Source: an uncultured Pelagibacteraceae bacterium (GTDB taxonomy: Bacteria; Pseudomonadota; Alphaproteobacteria; Pelagibacterales; Pelagibacteraceae). From it: DNA of 64,000 nt. The position numbers were made by a program, and so were the translations under genes. Of the stretch, positions 38,526 to 47,005 are shown piece after piece (within the stretch, counting starts at the first letter, position 1; every line of letters begins with the position of its first letter). A model generated the notes under the pieces. It saw nothing but the letters and a program-made list of their open reading frames with translations. It did not search any database and was not told the DNA's origin. Where the stretch lies: NCBI GenBank assembly GCA_902518165.1, contig CABYFB010000003.1, positions 1-64,000 of the forward strand. The letters are read 5' to 3'.

Positions 38526-39982
38526 TACAAAATTTTATCTAAGACCTTTGCGGATGATAGGACCCCTGGAACACCAGCTCCAGGATGAGTGCCCGCTCCA
38601 ACAAAATATAAACCGTCATAAACCTCAGATTTATTATGAAATCTAAAGTATGCTGATTGAGAAAATTTTGGCTGAATTGAAAAACCAGAGCCGTATTTTG
38701 TGTTTAATTCATTCTCAAAATAATCAGGAGTTAAATAAAAATCATCTACAATATTTTCTCTTAAGTTAGGTAATAAACTTTTTTCCATTTTATCTATCAC
38801 AAGTTTTTTTAGATTCTCTCCTTCGATTGACCAGTTTATTCCTGATTTATTATTAGGCACAGGCACTAATACATAAAAGCAATCATGGTCTTTTGGTGCC
38901 ATACTCGGATCTGTTGCGGTAGGCCTATGTAGGTAATAGCTTATGTCACTATTTAATTTTTTGTTTACAAATATATCATCCAAGTGTTCTTTGTACTTAT
39001 CGCCAAACTTTATAGTATGATGCTCAACATTTTCATATTTTTTCTTTGTTCCAAAATAATAAACGAACAATCCCATTGAATATTCCATTCTATTTATCTT
39101 CCAATTAAATAAGGTGTTATATTTTTTATTATTTAGCATTTTTGAATAAACACCAGGAGGATCTGCATTACAAACTACGTTATCTGCTTTAATTTCCTCA
39201 TCTTCACTTGTCACAACCCCGACAACTCTTTTATTTTCTGTAAGCAAGTTTTTAACTTCTTTACCTTTAATAATTGTAACATCTTCTTCTAACATCAATT
39301 TCTCAAAACCTTTTATGATTTGTCCCGTTCCACCCATAGAATAATGAATTCCCCATTTTTTTTCTAAATACAAAATTAATCCATATATTGAGGTTGTAGT
39401 AAAAGGGTTCCCACCCACCAATAATGGGTGCATACTAAATAGCCTTCTTAGTTTTTCATGTTCAATAAAGCCACTAACCAAAGAATAAACAGATTTATAG
39501 CTTTTTAAACTTAGCAACGCAGGAATTTGCTTAAACATAAATGAAGGTTTATCAAATGGCACATCTGATAATTCTGAATAACCCTTATCAAATATTTTTT
39601 TTGTAAATTTAAGTAAATTTCTGTAACCCATAACATCTTTATGATTGATTATTTCAATCTGTTCTTCCATTTTCTTTTCATCAGCTGAATAATCAAAATG
39701 GCTTCCATCTTCGAAAACAAATCTGTACCAAGTATCCAAATCTTTTATTTTTATATAATCATCTGGATTTTTATTAAAAAGTTTAAAAATTTCATAAATT
39801 AAATAAGGAGCAGTTATTACAGTTGGTCCACCATCATAAGTAAACCCATTACTTTTAAATACTCTCGCTCTTCCACCTAAATCTTTTTGTTTTTCAATTA
39901 AAGTAACTTTATGACCTTTTGCTCGAAGTCTAAGAGCTGCCGCCATACCACCAAAACCTGATCCAATTACAATGGAATTCAT
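38525..39982 (-). CDS. crtI: Phytoene desaturase
   Basis: The 485-residue FAD enzyme opens with IGSGFGGMAAALRLRAKGH and the GGRARVFKSNGFTYDGGPT block. Its C-terminus is DGLYFVGAGTHPGAGVPGVL, the signature of bacterial CrtI desaturases. It introduces the double bonds that turn phytoene into lycopene. It is the first of crtI-crtB-crtY-blh and lies 48 bases after atpF on the same strand. No terminator hairpin is visible in between, so read-through from the F0 operon is possible. Confidence 0.95.
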   Translation of the reverse strand: MNSIVIGSGFGGMAAALRLRAKGHKVTLIEKQKDLGGRARVFKSNGFTYDGGPTVITAPYLIYEIFKLFNKNPDDYIKIKDLDTWYRFVFEDGSHFDYSADEKKMEEQIEIINHKDVMGYRNLLKFTKKIFDKGYSELSDVPFDKPSFMFKQIPALLSLKSYKSVYSLVSGFIEHEKLRRLFSMHPLLVGGNPFTTTSIYGLILYLEKKWGIHYSMGGTGQIIKGFEKLMLEEDVTIIKGKEVKNLLTENKRVVGVVTSEDEEIKADNVVCNADPPGVYSKMLNNKKYNTLFNWKINRMEYSMGLFVYYFGTKKKYENVEHHTIKFGDKYKEHLDDIFVNKKLNSDISYYLHRPTATDPSMAPKDHDCFYVLVPVPNNKSGINWSIEGENLKKLVIDKMEKSLLPNLRENIVDDFYLTPDYFENELNTKYGSGFSIQPKFSQSAYFRFHNKSEVYDGLYFVGAGTHPGAGVPGVLSSAKVLDKIL

Positions 39983-40030
39983 ATTTCTTAATTTACATTA
40001 TTTTTATAAAATTTGATAAACTATCTTAGT

Positions 40031-40528
40031 TTAAGAACTGATTTTCTTTAATACTGTCTTTGTTTCTTCAAGATTTTTATTAAACAAGTTGTCAAGTTTA
40101 GACTTATCAACAGATGTAGTAATAATTTTTTTTACAGATTCTACAGCAATATTAATTGATGTATCTTTAATTTCTTTAATGGCATTATCTTTCATTTGAG
40201 AGATTTTAGTTTCTGCTAGACTTTTCTTGAGTTCAGCTGATTTATGAAATTTATCATTCATTTCGAGTACAAATCTTTCAGTTTCATCTTTTGACTGCTG
40301 CATAATCTTTTCACTCTCAATTTTTGCAGTATCTAACTTCTTTTGCGCTTCATCCAATAGTCTTTTAGATTCAGCTCGAAGTTTTTCACTTTCGTCAATT
40401 TCATTTTTGATATCAGTAATCATTTTGCTCAATAAATTATTAACATTTTGCGGAACTTTTAAATAAACTAGCGCTCCAAAAAATATTACAAAAGATACTG
40501 CTACCCAAAATGTTGCATCAAATGCCAT
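40031..40528 (-). CDS. atpF: ATP synthase F0 subunit b
   Basis: The 165-residue protein has one N-terminal membrane helix (about 5-22, FWVAVSFVIFFGALVYLKVP). A long charged amphipathic helix follows to the end, the peripheral stalk that links F0 to F1. It overlaps the b' gene by 11 bases. It is the last gene of atpI-B-E-F'-F. The F1 genes are not in the window, which is the split arrangement usual in alphaproteobacteria. Confidence 0.92.
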   Translation of the reverse strand: MAFDATFWVAVSFVIFFGALVYLKVPQNVNNLLSKMITDIKNEIDESEKLRAESKRLLDEAQKKLDTAKIESEKIMQQSKDETERFVLEMNDKFHKSAELKKSLAETKISQMKDNAIKEIKDTSINIAVESVKKIITTSVDKSKLDNLFNKNLEETKTVLKKISS

Positions 40529-41108
40529 TATGTTTTTCCATTTCTTTTTTAGAAAGGTCTTCGACTATGGCTGAAAGACTACTTTTATTTATATCTTCAC
40601 CAATTAATTGTTTAACTAGATCGGAGGAGGTCTCAATTGCAATTTTAGTAACTTTCTCTTGAGAAGTTTTTTTTAATTGGTCAATTTCTTCTTCAGCTTT
40701 TATTATTTCTTTTTCAATATCTTTTTCTAAAGATAATCTTTTATTGTTTATATCGTCCAAAACTTTTTGTCTCTCACTATTAAAGATGTTTTTCGCTTCA
40801 ACTTTTGTATCATTGATAATTTTATCAAATTCTTTAACTTTTTTTTCAGTTTCTTGCCTTTGCTTGTCTGCAGTTTCGATATTCTCTAAGATTTGAGATT
40901 TTCTGGTTTCAAGATTGTTACTAATCTTTGGCAGTATGAACTTAGATAAAATTATAAACAATAATCCAAAAGTAAGTACTAACCAAAAAATTTGAGATAT
41001 CCAAAACTCAGGATTAAGCTGGGGCATACCTCCACTTTCAGCACTTTGAGCACTATAAGTAAAGATAAGACTTAAAGCTAGAAATTGAAAAATTATCTTT
41101 TTCAACAT
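40518..41108 (-). CDS. atpF2: ATP synthase F0 subunit b'
   Basis: The 196-residue protein starts with a hydrophobic segment that may be a signal peptide. A second membrane helix lies near residues 37-60 (FWISQIFWLVLTFGLLFIILSKF), followed by a long coiled-coil stalk helix. Two different b-type subunits (b and b') are typical of alphaproteobacteria and photosynthetic bacteria. It would form a heterodimeric peripheral stalk with AtpF. Three bases separate it from atpE. Confidence 0.9.
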   Translation of the reverse strand: MLKKIIFQFLALSLIFTYSAQSAESGGMPQLNPEFWISQIFWLVLTFGLLFIILSKFILPKISNNLETRKSQILENIETADKQRQETEKKVKEFDKIINDTKVEAKNIFNSERQKVLDDINNKRLSLEKDIEKEIIKAEEEIDQLKKTSQEKVTKIAIETSSDLVKQLIGEDINKSSLSAIVEDLSKKEMEKHNGI

Positions 41109-41111
41109 TAA

Positions 41112-41339
41112 TTAAAACGCGAAAAGAATAATTAATGCAACAACTAATCCAAATAAACCAGTCGCTTCCGCTAATGCAAAGCCTAATAGCAAGTTTGGAA
41201 ACTGCTTTTGAGCTGCGGATGGATTTCTCATTGCACCCGAAAGATAATTTCCAAAAATTATCCCAATTCCAACTCCTGCACCTGCAAGTGCAATTGCTGC
41301 TAGCCCTGCGCCTATCATTTTTGCTGCTTCTAATTCCAT
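41112..41339 (-). CDS. atpE: ATP synthase F0 subunit c
   Basis: The 75-residue hairpin of two membrane helices has a Gly/Ala-rich first helix (AGLAAIALAGAGVGIGIIFG), the polar loop RNPSAAQ, and the proton-carrying Glu in FALAEATGLFG (near residue 57). It forms the rotor ring. The unusually strong Shine-Dalgarno (AAGGAGG, 41351-41345) fits its need for many copies per complex. Confidence 0.97.
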   Translation of the reverse strand: MELEAAKMIGAGLAAIALAGAGVGIGIIFGNYLSGAMRNPSAAQKQFPNLLLGFALAEATGLFGLVVALIILFAF

Positions 41340-41344
41340 TATAT

Positions 41345-41351
41345 CCTCCTT
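41345..41351 (-). promoter_or_regulatory. Strong ribosome-binding site of atpE
   Basis: AAGGAGG lies 5 bases before the atpE ATG at 41339. It is one of the few near-perfect Shine-Dalgarno sequences in a window where most genes are translationally coupled or have weak sites. This is consistent with the high c-subunit stoichiometry. Confidence 0.85.
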
Positions 41352-41358
41352 ATGTTAA

Positions 41359-42090
41359 TTAATGGTGTAAATTTAATGCATCATTCAAATAGATACATGT
41401 TAAAATTGCAAATACATATGCTTGAAGAAAAGCAACTAATATCTCCAAACCTGTTAATGCAACTGAAAAACCAAGTGGTAGCCAGCCCCCAACAATTCCT
41501 AAGCTAACTACGAAACCTCCAAAAACTTTCATCATCGTATGGCCTGCCATCATATTTGCAAACAATCTAACTGATAAACTAATTGGTCTACTTAAGTATG
41601 AAATTATTTCTATAACAACTATTAATGGCAATAAAACCATTGGAACTCCACTTGGCACAAAAAGTTTTAAGTATCCAAGTCCATGTTTAATAAATCCAAT
41701 TATTGTTACTCCTACAAATATAAATGCTGCTAATACAAAAGTTACTATGATGTGGCTAGTGACAGTAAAAGAGTAAGGTATCATCCCAAACATGTTACAA
41801 AATAAAACAAACATGAATAAAGAAAATATGAAAGAAAAGTAAGGCTTAGCTTTTGATCCAGCTGTATCACTTATCATTTTTGAGATAAAAGAGTAACTGA
41901 GTTCCGCAAGTAATTGAATTTTATTTGGAATGATGGATCTCTTCGTACCTAAATTAAAAATAATTAATATTGCAAGTGAACTTATGACCATAAACAAACT
42001 CGCGTTTGTGAATGAAATGTCTATATTATTTATTTTAATTTCTGGACCAATTCGGTAAACGTTGAATTGGTACATTGGATTTGCTGCCAT
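41359..42090 (-). CDS. atpB: ATP synthase F0 subunit a
   Basis: The 243-residue membrane protein has about six helices and the essential arginine in SLSVRLFANMMAGH near residue 175. PYSFTVTSHIIVTF is near 125 and AYVFAILTCIYLNDAL lies at the C-terminus. It forms the proton half-channels next to the c ring. Nineteen bases separate it from atpE, the space used by the strong ribosome-binding site. It starts 4 bases after the atpI stop. Confidence 0.97.
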   Translation of the reverse strand: MAANPMYQFNVYRIGPEIKINNIDISFTNASLFMVISSLAILIIFNLGTKRSIIPNKIQLLAELSYSFISKMISDTAGSKAKPYFSFIFSLFMFVLFCNMFGMIPYSFTVTSHIIVTFVLAAFIFVGVTIIGFIKHGLGYLKLFVPSGVPMVLLPLIVVIEIISYLSRPISLSVRLFANMMAGHTMMKVFGGFVVSLGIVGGWLPLGFSVALTGLEILVAFLQAYVFAILTCIYLNDALNLHH

Positions 42091-42094
42091 TTGC

Positions 42095-42373
42095 CTACTG
42101 TTTTTGCATTTTTTTTGCTGATCTAATAACGTTCATAATTCCAGCTACTACACCAATAAAAAAAAATATTAAAATTAACCATGGTTTAGTACCAAACCAA
42201 TTGTCTAAAATAAACCCAATAATTGTCCCAACAGCCACTGCAGATACCAATTCCGTGCTCATTTTGAAGGCTGATCCCATACTTGAGCCTTTATTTTCCT
42301 TTTCAGATTTTTTGTCTTTATCGGTTTTATTTTTTGCAATTTTTAGGCGAGTTTTAAACTGGTCTTCATCCAT
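42095..42373 (-). CDS. atpI: ATP synthase accessory protein AtpI
   Basis: The 92-residue protein has a charged N-terminus (about 35 residues) and two membrane helices (about 40-58 and 65-82). NWFGTKPWLILIFFFIGVVAG is typical of AtpI/F0F1 assembly proteins, which help assemble the c ring and may handle magnesium. It lies between smc, 2 bases upstream, and atpB, 4 bases downstream, so smc and the F0 genes appear to be one transcription unit. Confidence 0.85.
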   Translation of the reverse strand: MDEDQFKTRLKIAKNKTDKDKKSEKENKGSSMGSAFKMSTELVSAVAVGTIIGFILDNWFGTKPWLILIFFFIGVVAGIMNVIRSAKKMQKQ

Positions 42374-42375
42374 TA

Positions 42376-44949
42376 TTAAGCAACCATACTCTCTGCTTTT
42401 TGAAGATCTACAGCAACTAGTTGGCTAATTCCTTTTTCTGGCATTGTTACACCATATAGTCTGTCCATTTTAGACATGGTTAAAGCGTGGTGAGTTACAA
42501 TAATAAATCTTGTAGATGTAATTTTAGTTAGTTCCGTCAAAAGATTGCAAAATCTTGTTACATTCGCATCATCGAGAGGTGCGTCTACTTCATCGAGAAC
42601 ACATATTGGAGCTGGATTAGTAAGAAACACTGCAAAGATTAAAGATAAAGCAGTCAGGGCTTGTTCACCTCCAGATAATAAAGTTATTGATTGTAATCTT
42701 TTTCCTGGTGGACTTACCAACATTTCTAATCCTGCATCTAAAGGATCATCAGAGTCTACTAGCTCTAGTTTTGCACTACCTCCGTTAAATAGTTTGGTAT
42801 AAACTTCATTGAATTTTCTATTCACTTTTTCAAAAGCATCTAGAAGTCTTTCCCTACCTTTCTGATTGAGTTCAGTAATACTTTCTTTTAACTTTATAAT
42901 TGCAGTTACTAAATCTTGTCTATCTTTTTCCATTTTCTTAATTTCATCTTCATATTTTGAAGTCTCTTCGTCTGCTCTTAAATTAACCGAGCCTAATTTT
43001 TCTCTTTCCCTTTTTCTTTCATCAAGCAATTCCTCTTGTGTTACTGTATCTGGATATTCAGATACATCTTTTAAGTTTGAAAAATTCAGTATCTCTTCTT
43101 CTTTTAAATTAAGTTCTGTTGATACTCTTTCTAGCAAATCATTTCTTCTTTTATTCAAACCATCGATTGTTGCTCCAGAGCTTGCCTTTCGTTCTCTTAT
43201 TTCAATAGACTCTTCTTTTGTTGTATTTAGATTACTTCTTAATTCGTTAATCTCTTTATCTAGCTCATCTATTAATATTTCATTATCACTTTTTTCTTTT
43301 TCAGAAATTCTTAAACTTTCTGATATTTGTCCTTTTCTTTCAGCTTGTGTTTGAGGTTGTTTTTCAAGACTATCTAATTTTTTTTGTTGAGTATCTTTTC
43401 TACTATTTAATTCATTAATCATTTTTTCAGAATTTACCAATAAGTTTTTCCAACTTTCTATTTCTTGGTCAATTATTTTAATTCTTTCACTTCTTTTTAT
43501 TGACTCTTTTTTAATATTTTGATTTGTACTAAATGCTTCAGCGTATTCTTCTTGTAGACTTTTGATTTCTTCGTTTTTCTTAGTTACTGTTATCGCTAAA
43601 TCGTTGTCATGCATTTCATTAATTTTCATTTTTAAAAATGAAAGATTTATTTTGCATTCATCTATTAAATTAGTTGCACCATTGATATTATTCTCTGAGA
43701 GCATTTCTTTTGCTTTATCTAACTGCTCGCTTGCTAAATCAATAGTTTCTGAATTCTTTTTTAGAGTATCAAGGTTTAGATTTTCTAGTATTCTCTCTAA
43801 CTTATCTTGCTCATCTTTTAATTTTCCTTTTGCATTTACCAAATCTAAACCTGACAATTTTTCAGTTTCATAATATTTTGAATCGACTGTAATTAAATTT
43901 TCTTTTTCTTCTCTAAGTCTTTTTTCATTAGAGTTTGCATCAATGATTATGCTTTTTTCTCTAACAATATCGTCATCAATTACACCTAAAGCCTTTCTAA
44001 TTGATTGTATTTCATCATTAACCCTGTCTTTTTCCTCATCTAAACTTTTTAACTCTAGATTTAATCTTTGAATTTTTGACAAGTTTTCTTGATTTTTTTC
44101 TCTTATAGGATTTACATTTTTATTCTTTTCAATAATTTTCATGCTTAAATCCTCTAATTTATCATTGAATGACTTAACTTGATCATCAGCCTCATTGTTG
44201 ATCTCATTCTCTACTTTAATTTCATTATCAATTTCTAAAAGACGTAAATAATATAAACCTGCCTCAACTTTTTTTATTTCTTCTGAAATAGATTTGTATT
44301 TTGCAGCCTCTTCAGCTTGCTTTTGCAAATTTGCTAATTGTCTTTCCTGTTGTCTTCTTAATTCATCTGCCCTTTTTAAATTATTTTCTGCCGCGCCTAA
44401 TCGTAATTCTGCTTCGTGTCTTCTAACATGTAAACCTGCTATACCAGCTGCTTCTTCTAAAATAGCTCTTCGATCTGAAGGTTTTGCCGTAACCAACGCT
44501 CCAATTCTACCTTGACTAATAATCGAAGGTGAATGAGCACCTGTTGACAAATCTGCAAAAAACATTTGAGCATCTTTAGCTCTAACTTCTTTCCCATTTA
44601 TATAAAATTTTGAGCCTTTATCTTTTTCTATTTTTCTTCTTATTTCAATTTCATCGAGCTCATTATATTGTAGAGGACCATCCTTGTTGTCATTTGACAA
44701 GCTCACTAAAACTTCTGCAATATTTTTTGATGGTTTGTTTGAAGTTCCAGAAAATATAACGTCTTCCATTCCTGAACCTCTCATACTTTTTGCTGATGTC
44801 TCTCCCATACACCATCGCAACGACTCCACTATATTTGATTTGCCACAACCGTTTGGTCCAACTATCCCAGTTAAACCTTCTTCAATCAGGAAATTTGTTT
44901 TTTCAGCAAAAGACTTAAATCCATTTAGTTGGATTTTTTTAAATTCCAT
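42376..44949 (-). CDS. smc: SMC chromosome-segregation ATPase, apparently hinge-less
   Basis: The 857-residue protein has an N-terminal head with Walker A GIVGPNGCGKSNIVESLRWC (near residues 28-47) and SQGRIGALVTAKPSDRR near 145. The C-terminal head has signature TLLSGGEQALTALSLIF near 765 and Walker B PICVLDEVDAPLDD near 790, plus GSVNLRADEE near 668. These mark it as bacterial SMC. Family members are usually 1,100-1,200 residues. About 300 residues are missing, and I find no globular hinge between the two coiled-coil arms (about 165-660). It condenses and segregates DNA. It shares an operon with the F0 genes and dsbA-like gene. Confidence 0.92.
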   Translation of the reverse strand: MEFKKIQLNGFKSFAEKTNFLIEEGLTGIVGPNGCGKSNIVESLRWCMGETSAKSMRGSGMEDVIFSGTSNKPSKNIAEVLVSLSNDNKDGPLQYNELDEIEIRRKIEKDKGSKFYINGKEVRAKDAQMFFADLSTGAHSPSIISQGRIGALVTAKPSDRRAILEEAAGIAGLHVRRHEAELRLGAAENNLKRADELRRQQERQLANLQKQAEEAAKYKSISEEIKKVEAGLYYLRLLEIDNEIKVENEINNEADDQVKSFNDKLEDLSMKIIEKNKNVNPIREKNQENLSKIQRLNLELKSLDEEKDRVNDEIQSIRKALGVIDDDIVREKSIIIDANSNEKRLREEKENLITVDSKYYETEKLSGLDLVNAKGKLKDEQDKLERILENLNLDTLKKNSETIDLASEQLDKAKEMLSENNINGATNLIDECKINLSFLKMKINEMHDNDLAITVTKKNEEIKSLQEEYAEAFSTNQNIKKESIKRSERIKIIDQEIESWKNLLVNSEKMINELNSRKDTQQKKLDSLEKQPQTQAERKGQISESLRISEKEKSDNEILIDELDKEINELRSNLNTTKEESIEIRERKASSGATIDGLNKRRNDLLERVSTELNLKEEEILNFSNLKDVSEYPDTVTQEELLDERKREREKLGSVNLRADEETSKYEDEIKKMEKDRQDLVTAIIKLKESITELNQKGRERLLDAFEKVNRKFNEVYTKLFNGGSAKLELVDSDDPLDAGLEMLVSPPGKRLQSITLLSGGEQALTALSLIFAVFLTNPAPICVLDEVDAPLDDANVTRFCNLLTELTKITSTRFIIVTHHALTMSKMDRLYGVTMPEKGISQLVAVDLQKAESMVA

Positions 44950-44957
44950 TCACTGAC

Positions 44958-45533
44958 TTATATCAGTTTTTCAATGTATTTTTTTAATTTTTTGTAGTTT
45001 GAGTGATTTTCAAACTTTTTTCCGTTAATTATGACTGTAGGAGTAGCATTCACTTTATACTTTTTAACACCTTCGATTCGGTCTTCTAAAATGTGATCCT
45101 CTATCTTTTTATCAGCCAAGCACTTATCAAAATCAAGATTATATTCAGTGTTATCAATAAATTTTTTCATTGCTTGATTTGCTTCTAATTCATTTTTTCC
45201 CTTGATCCACTTATCTTGATTTAAATAAAGGTGATGCAAAATTTCATGCTCACCATCATTTCTACAATGCGCTAATTTAGTTGCATTAAATGCTATGATA
45301 TCTAATGGGAAGCTTTTAAATTCTATTGAGATCAATCCTTTATCAATAAAATCCTCTTTTAGTTTAGGATAAATATTTTTATGAAAATTTGCACAAAAAC
45401 TGCAAGTTAAAGATTCAAAAACCATCAACTTAACTTTTGAGTCTGCATTCCCTACTAAAATTGGTTTAACTTCAGAATTAGCATTAATGAAATTAAAAAA
45501 AATTAAAATTGAGACAAGAATTATTTTTTTCAT
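44958..45533 (-). CDS. DsbA-like thioredoxin-fold secreted protein
   Basis: The 191-residue protein has a signal peptide (MKKIILVSILIFFNFINANS) and a DsbA-type active site TCSFCANFH with C-x-x-C near residue 48. The helical insertion covers about 85-155, and the cis-proline loop NATPTVIINGK is near 162. It is likely a periplasmic disulfide oxidoreductase. The DUF721-dsbA-smc order is common in alphaproteobacteria. It overlaps the DUF721 gene by 4 bases and is 8 bases before smc. Confidence 0.9.
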   Translation of the reverse strand: MKKIILVSILIFFNFINANSEVKPILVGNADSKVKLMVFESLTCSFCANFHKNIYPKLKEDFIDKGLISIEFKSFPLDIIAFNATKLAHCRNDGEHEILHHLYLNQDKWIKGKNELEANQAMKKFIDNTEYNLDFDKCLADKKIEDHILEDRIEGVKKYKVNATPTVIINGKKFENHSNYKKLKKYIEKLI

Positions 45534-46012
45534 TTTATTTTAAAATGTTTACTTAGCTCTAACAGTGAGTTTTTTATTTTGTCATTTTTAATATTATTTA
45601 TGCTCTTTATATGTTTATTTTTTGTCGCATTAATAGCGGTATTTTTATGGCTTTCTTCAATTTTTCCATCAAATGTATTCAATTTAATGTCATCTAAAAC
45701 ATGATAGCCAAAAAAAACATTAATTTTTTTTATTATTTCTTTTTTAGAATACTCAACGTCAATTTCATTTCCTCTCTTTACTAAAATATTTAAACGACTG
45801 CCCGATAACTTGTTTGAACTTTTATATGACTTAGGAAAACTTACTTTAAATAAATCTTTACCTACTAAATATTTCCAATTATCTAAAGTTTCATTATAAA
45901 TTTTACCTTTTTTACTAATTATTCTTTTTGCTTCTGTGGGTAAAGTATCTTTAAAAGATCTTAAACCTTGAATGGAGTTATATCTCTGCTTAGTATTATA
46001 TTTTTGACTCAT
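45530..46012 (-). CDS. DUF721 / DciA-like protein
   Basis: The 160-residue protein has the DUF721 core: YNETLDNWKYLVGKDLFKVSFP near 39-60, then LNILVKRGNEIDVEYSKKEIIKKINVFFG. DUF721 includes DciA, a loader or helper of the replicative helicase DnaB in bacteria without DnaC. The N- and C-terminal parts are basic and may bind nucleic acid. Its ATG abuts that of divergent mutY (CATATG). First gene of the long minus-strand run through smc and F0. Confidence 0.75.
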   Translation of the reverse strand: MSQKYNTKQRYNSIQGLRSFKDTLPTEAKRIISKKGKIYNETLDNWKYLVGKDLFKVSFPKSYKSSNKLSGSRLNILVKRGNEIDVEYSKKEIIKKINVFFGYHVLDDIKLNTFDGKIEESHKNTAINATKNKHIKSINNIKNDKIKNSLLELSKHFKIK

Positions 46013-47005
46013 ATGAATAATAAAAACATACCAAATAAAATTCTACTTTGGTACGATAATAATAAAAGAATTTTACCTTGGAGAAAAAAAGTTTCTCAGA
46101 GGCAAAAAGAATATTTTACGTTTGTTAGTGAATTTATGTTACAGCAAACTCAAGTAAAAACTGTTATTCCTTATTTTAAAAAATTTGTAAAACAAATTCC
46201 AACCTTTCAATCATTGGCGAATGTCGACGAAAAGATCTTAATGAAACATTGGGAAGGTCTTGGTTATTATTCAAGAGCAAGAAATCTAAAAAAAAGTGCA
46301 ATTATAATTGTTAGAAATTTCCATGGTAAGTTGCCAAAATCTTATGAAAAGTTAATACAATTACCAGGAGTAGGTGAATATACATCCAAAGCAATAATGT
46401 CTATAGCATTTAACCTTAAAACTATTCCTTTAGATGGAAATGTAGAGAGAATTCTTAAAAGAACTCTATATTTAAAAAAGCAGAATGAAATATCTAAAGA
46501 TTTTTTAAAAACAAAAATTAATTTTTTTGGACTGTCCAATCGCGCTAGTGATTACTCCCAAGCAATCATGGAGATAGGTGCTTTAATATGCAAACCAAAA
46601 AATCCAAGTTGTAAGGAATGTCCTTTAAATAAAAATTGTATATCTCTAAAAAAAAATGACTTTGAATTGATCAAATTTAATAAAGAAATAAAAACTAAAT
46701 ATTTCGAAGCGACTATTTACAAAAAACATAATAACTACTTATTAGTAAAAAATGATAAATTTAAATTTTTAAAAAATATGCCAATTTTTCCAATGACTGA
46801 AGTTCGAGAAAGTAAGTATAATTATTCAAATAATAAAAAAATTAATATAAAATTATCTAATATGGAAATGAAAATTTTGTTAAATAACTCTAAAAGACCT
46901 CCAAAGATTAAAAATAAAATATTAATTAAAAAAGATAAATTAAGCTCAGAAATAATTCCATCATTTACTAAAAAAATATTTTATACCATCTCAAAATCTG
47001 AATGA
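46013..47005 (+). CDS. mutY: A/G-specific adenine glycosylase
   Basis: The start is set at the ATG at 46013 (330 residues). The in-frame ATG at 45968 adds 15 hydrophobic residues unlike the family and lies inside the divergent gene. It shows LPWRKK, EFMLQQTQV with the catalytic Glu, a helix-hairpin-helix LPGVGEYTSKAI with PLDGNVERIL, and the iron-sulfur site C-x6-C-x2-C-x5-C (CKPKNPSCKECPLNKNC). It removes adenine opposite 8-oxoguanine. The C-terminal MutT-like domain is short and weak. It overlaps the next gene by 4 bases. Confidence 0.94.
   Translation: MNNKNIPNKILLWYDNNKRILPWRKKVSQRQKEYFTFVSEFMLQQTQVKTVIPYFKKFVKQIPTFQSLANVDEKILMKHWEGLGYYSRARNLKKSAIIIVRNFHGKLPKSYEKLIQLPGVGEYTSKAIMSIAFNLKTIPLDGNVERILKRTLYLKKQNEISKDFLKTKINFFGLSNRASDYSQAIMEIGALICKPKNPSCKECPLNKNCISLKKNDFELIKFNKEIKTKYFEATIYKKHNNYLLVKNDKFKFLKNMPIFPMTEVRESKYNYSNNKKINIKLSNMEMKILLNNSKRPPKIKNKILIKKDKLSSEIIPSFTKKIFYTISKSE

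Noticed and set aside
42866-43354. Long plus-strand open frame opposite smc
   Set aside because: It is antisense to the coiled-coil region of smc. Its Ser/Phe/Leu-rich content is what the complement of Glu/Lys-rich coding gives, and it has no recognisable motif.
45968-46012. Upstream ATG for mutY
   Set aside because: It lies inside the divergent DUF721 gene and adds 15 hydrophobic residues not seen in MutY. The ATG at 46013 fits the family.
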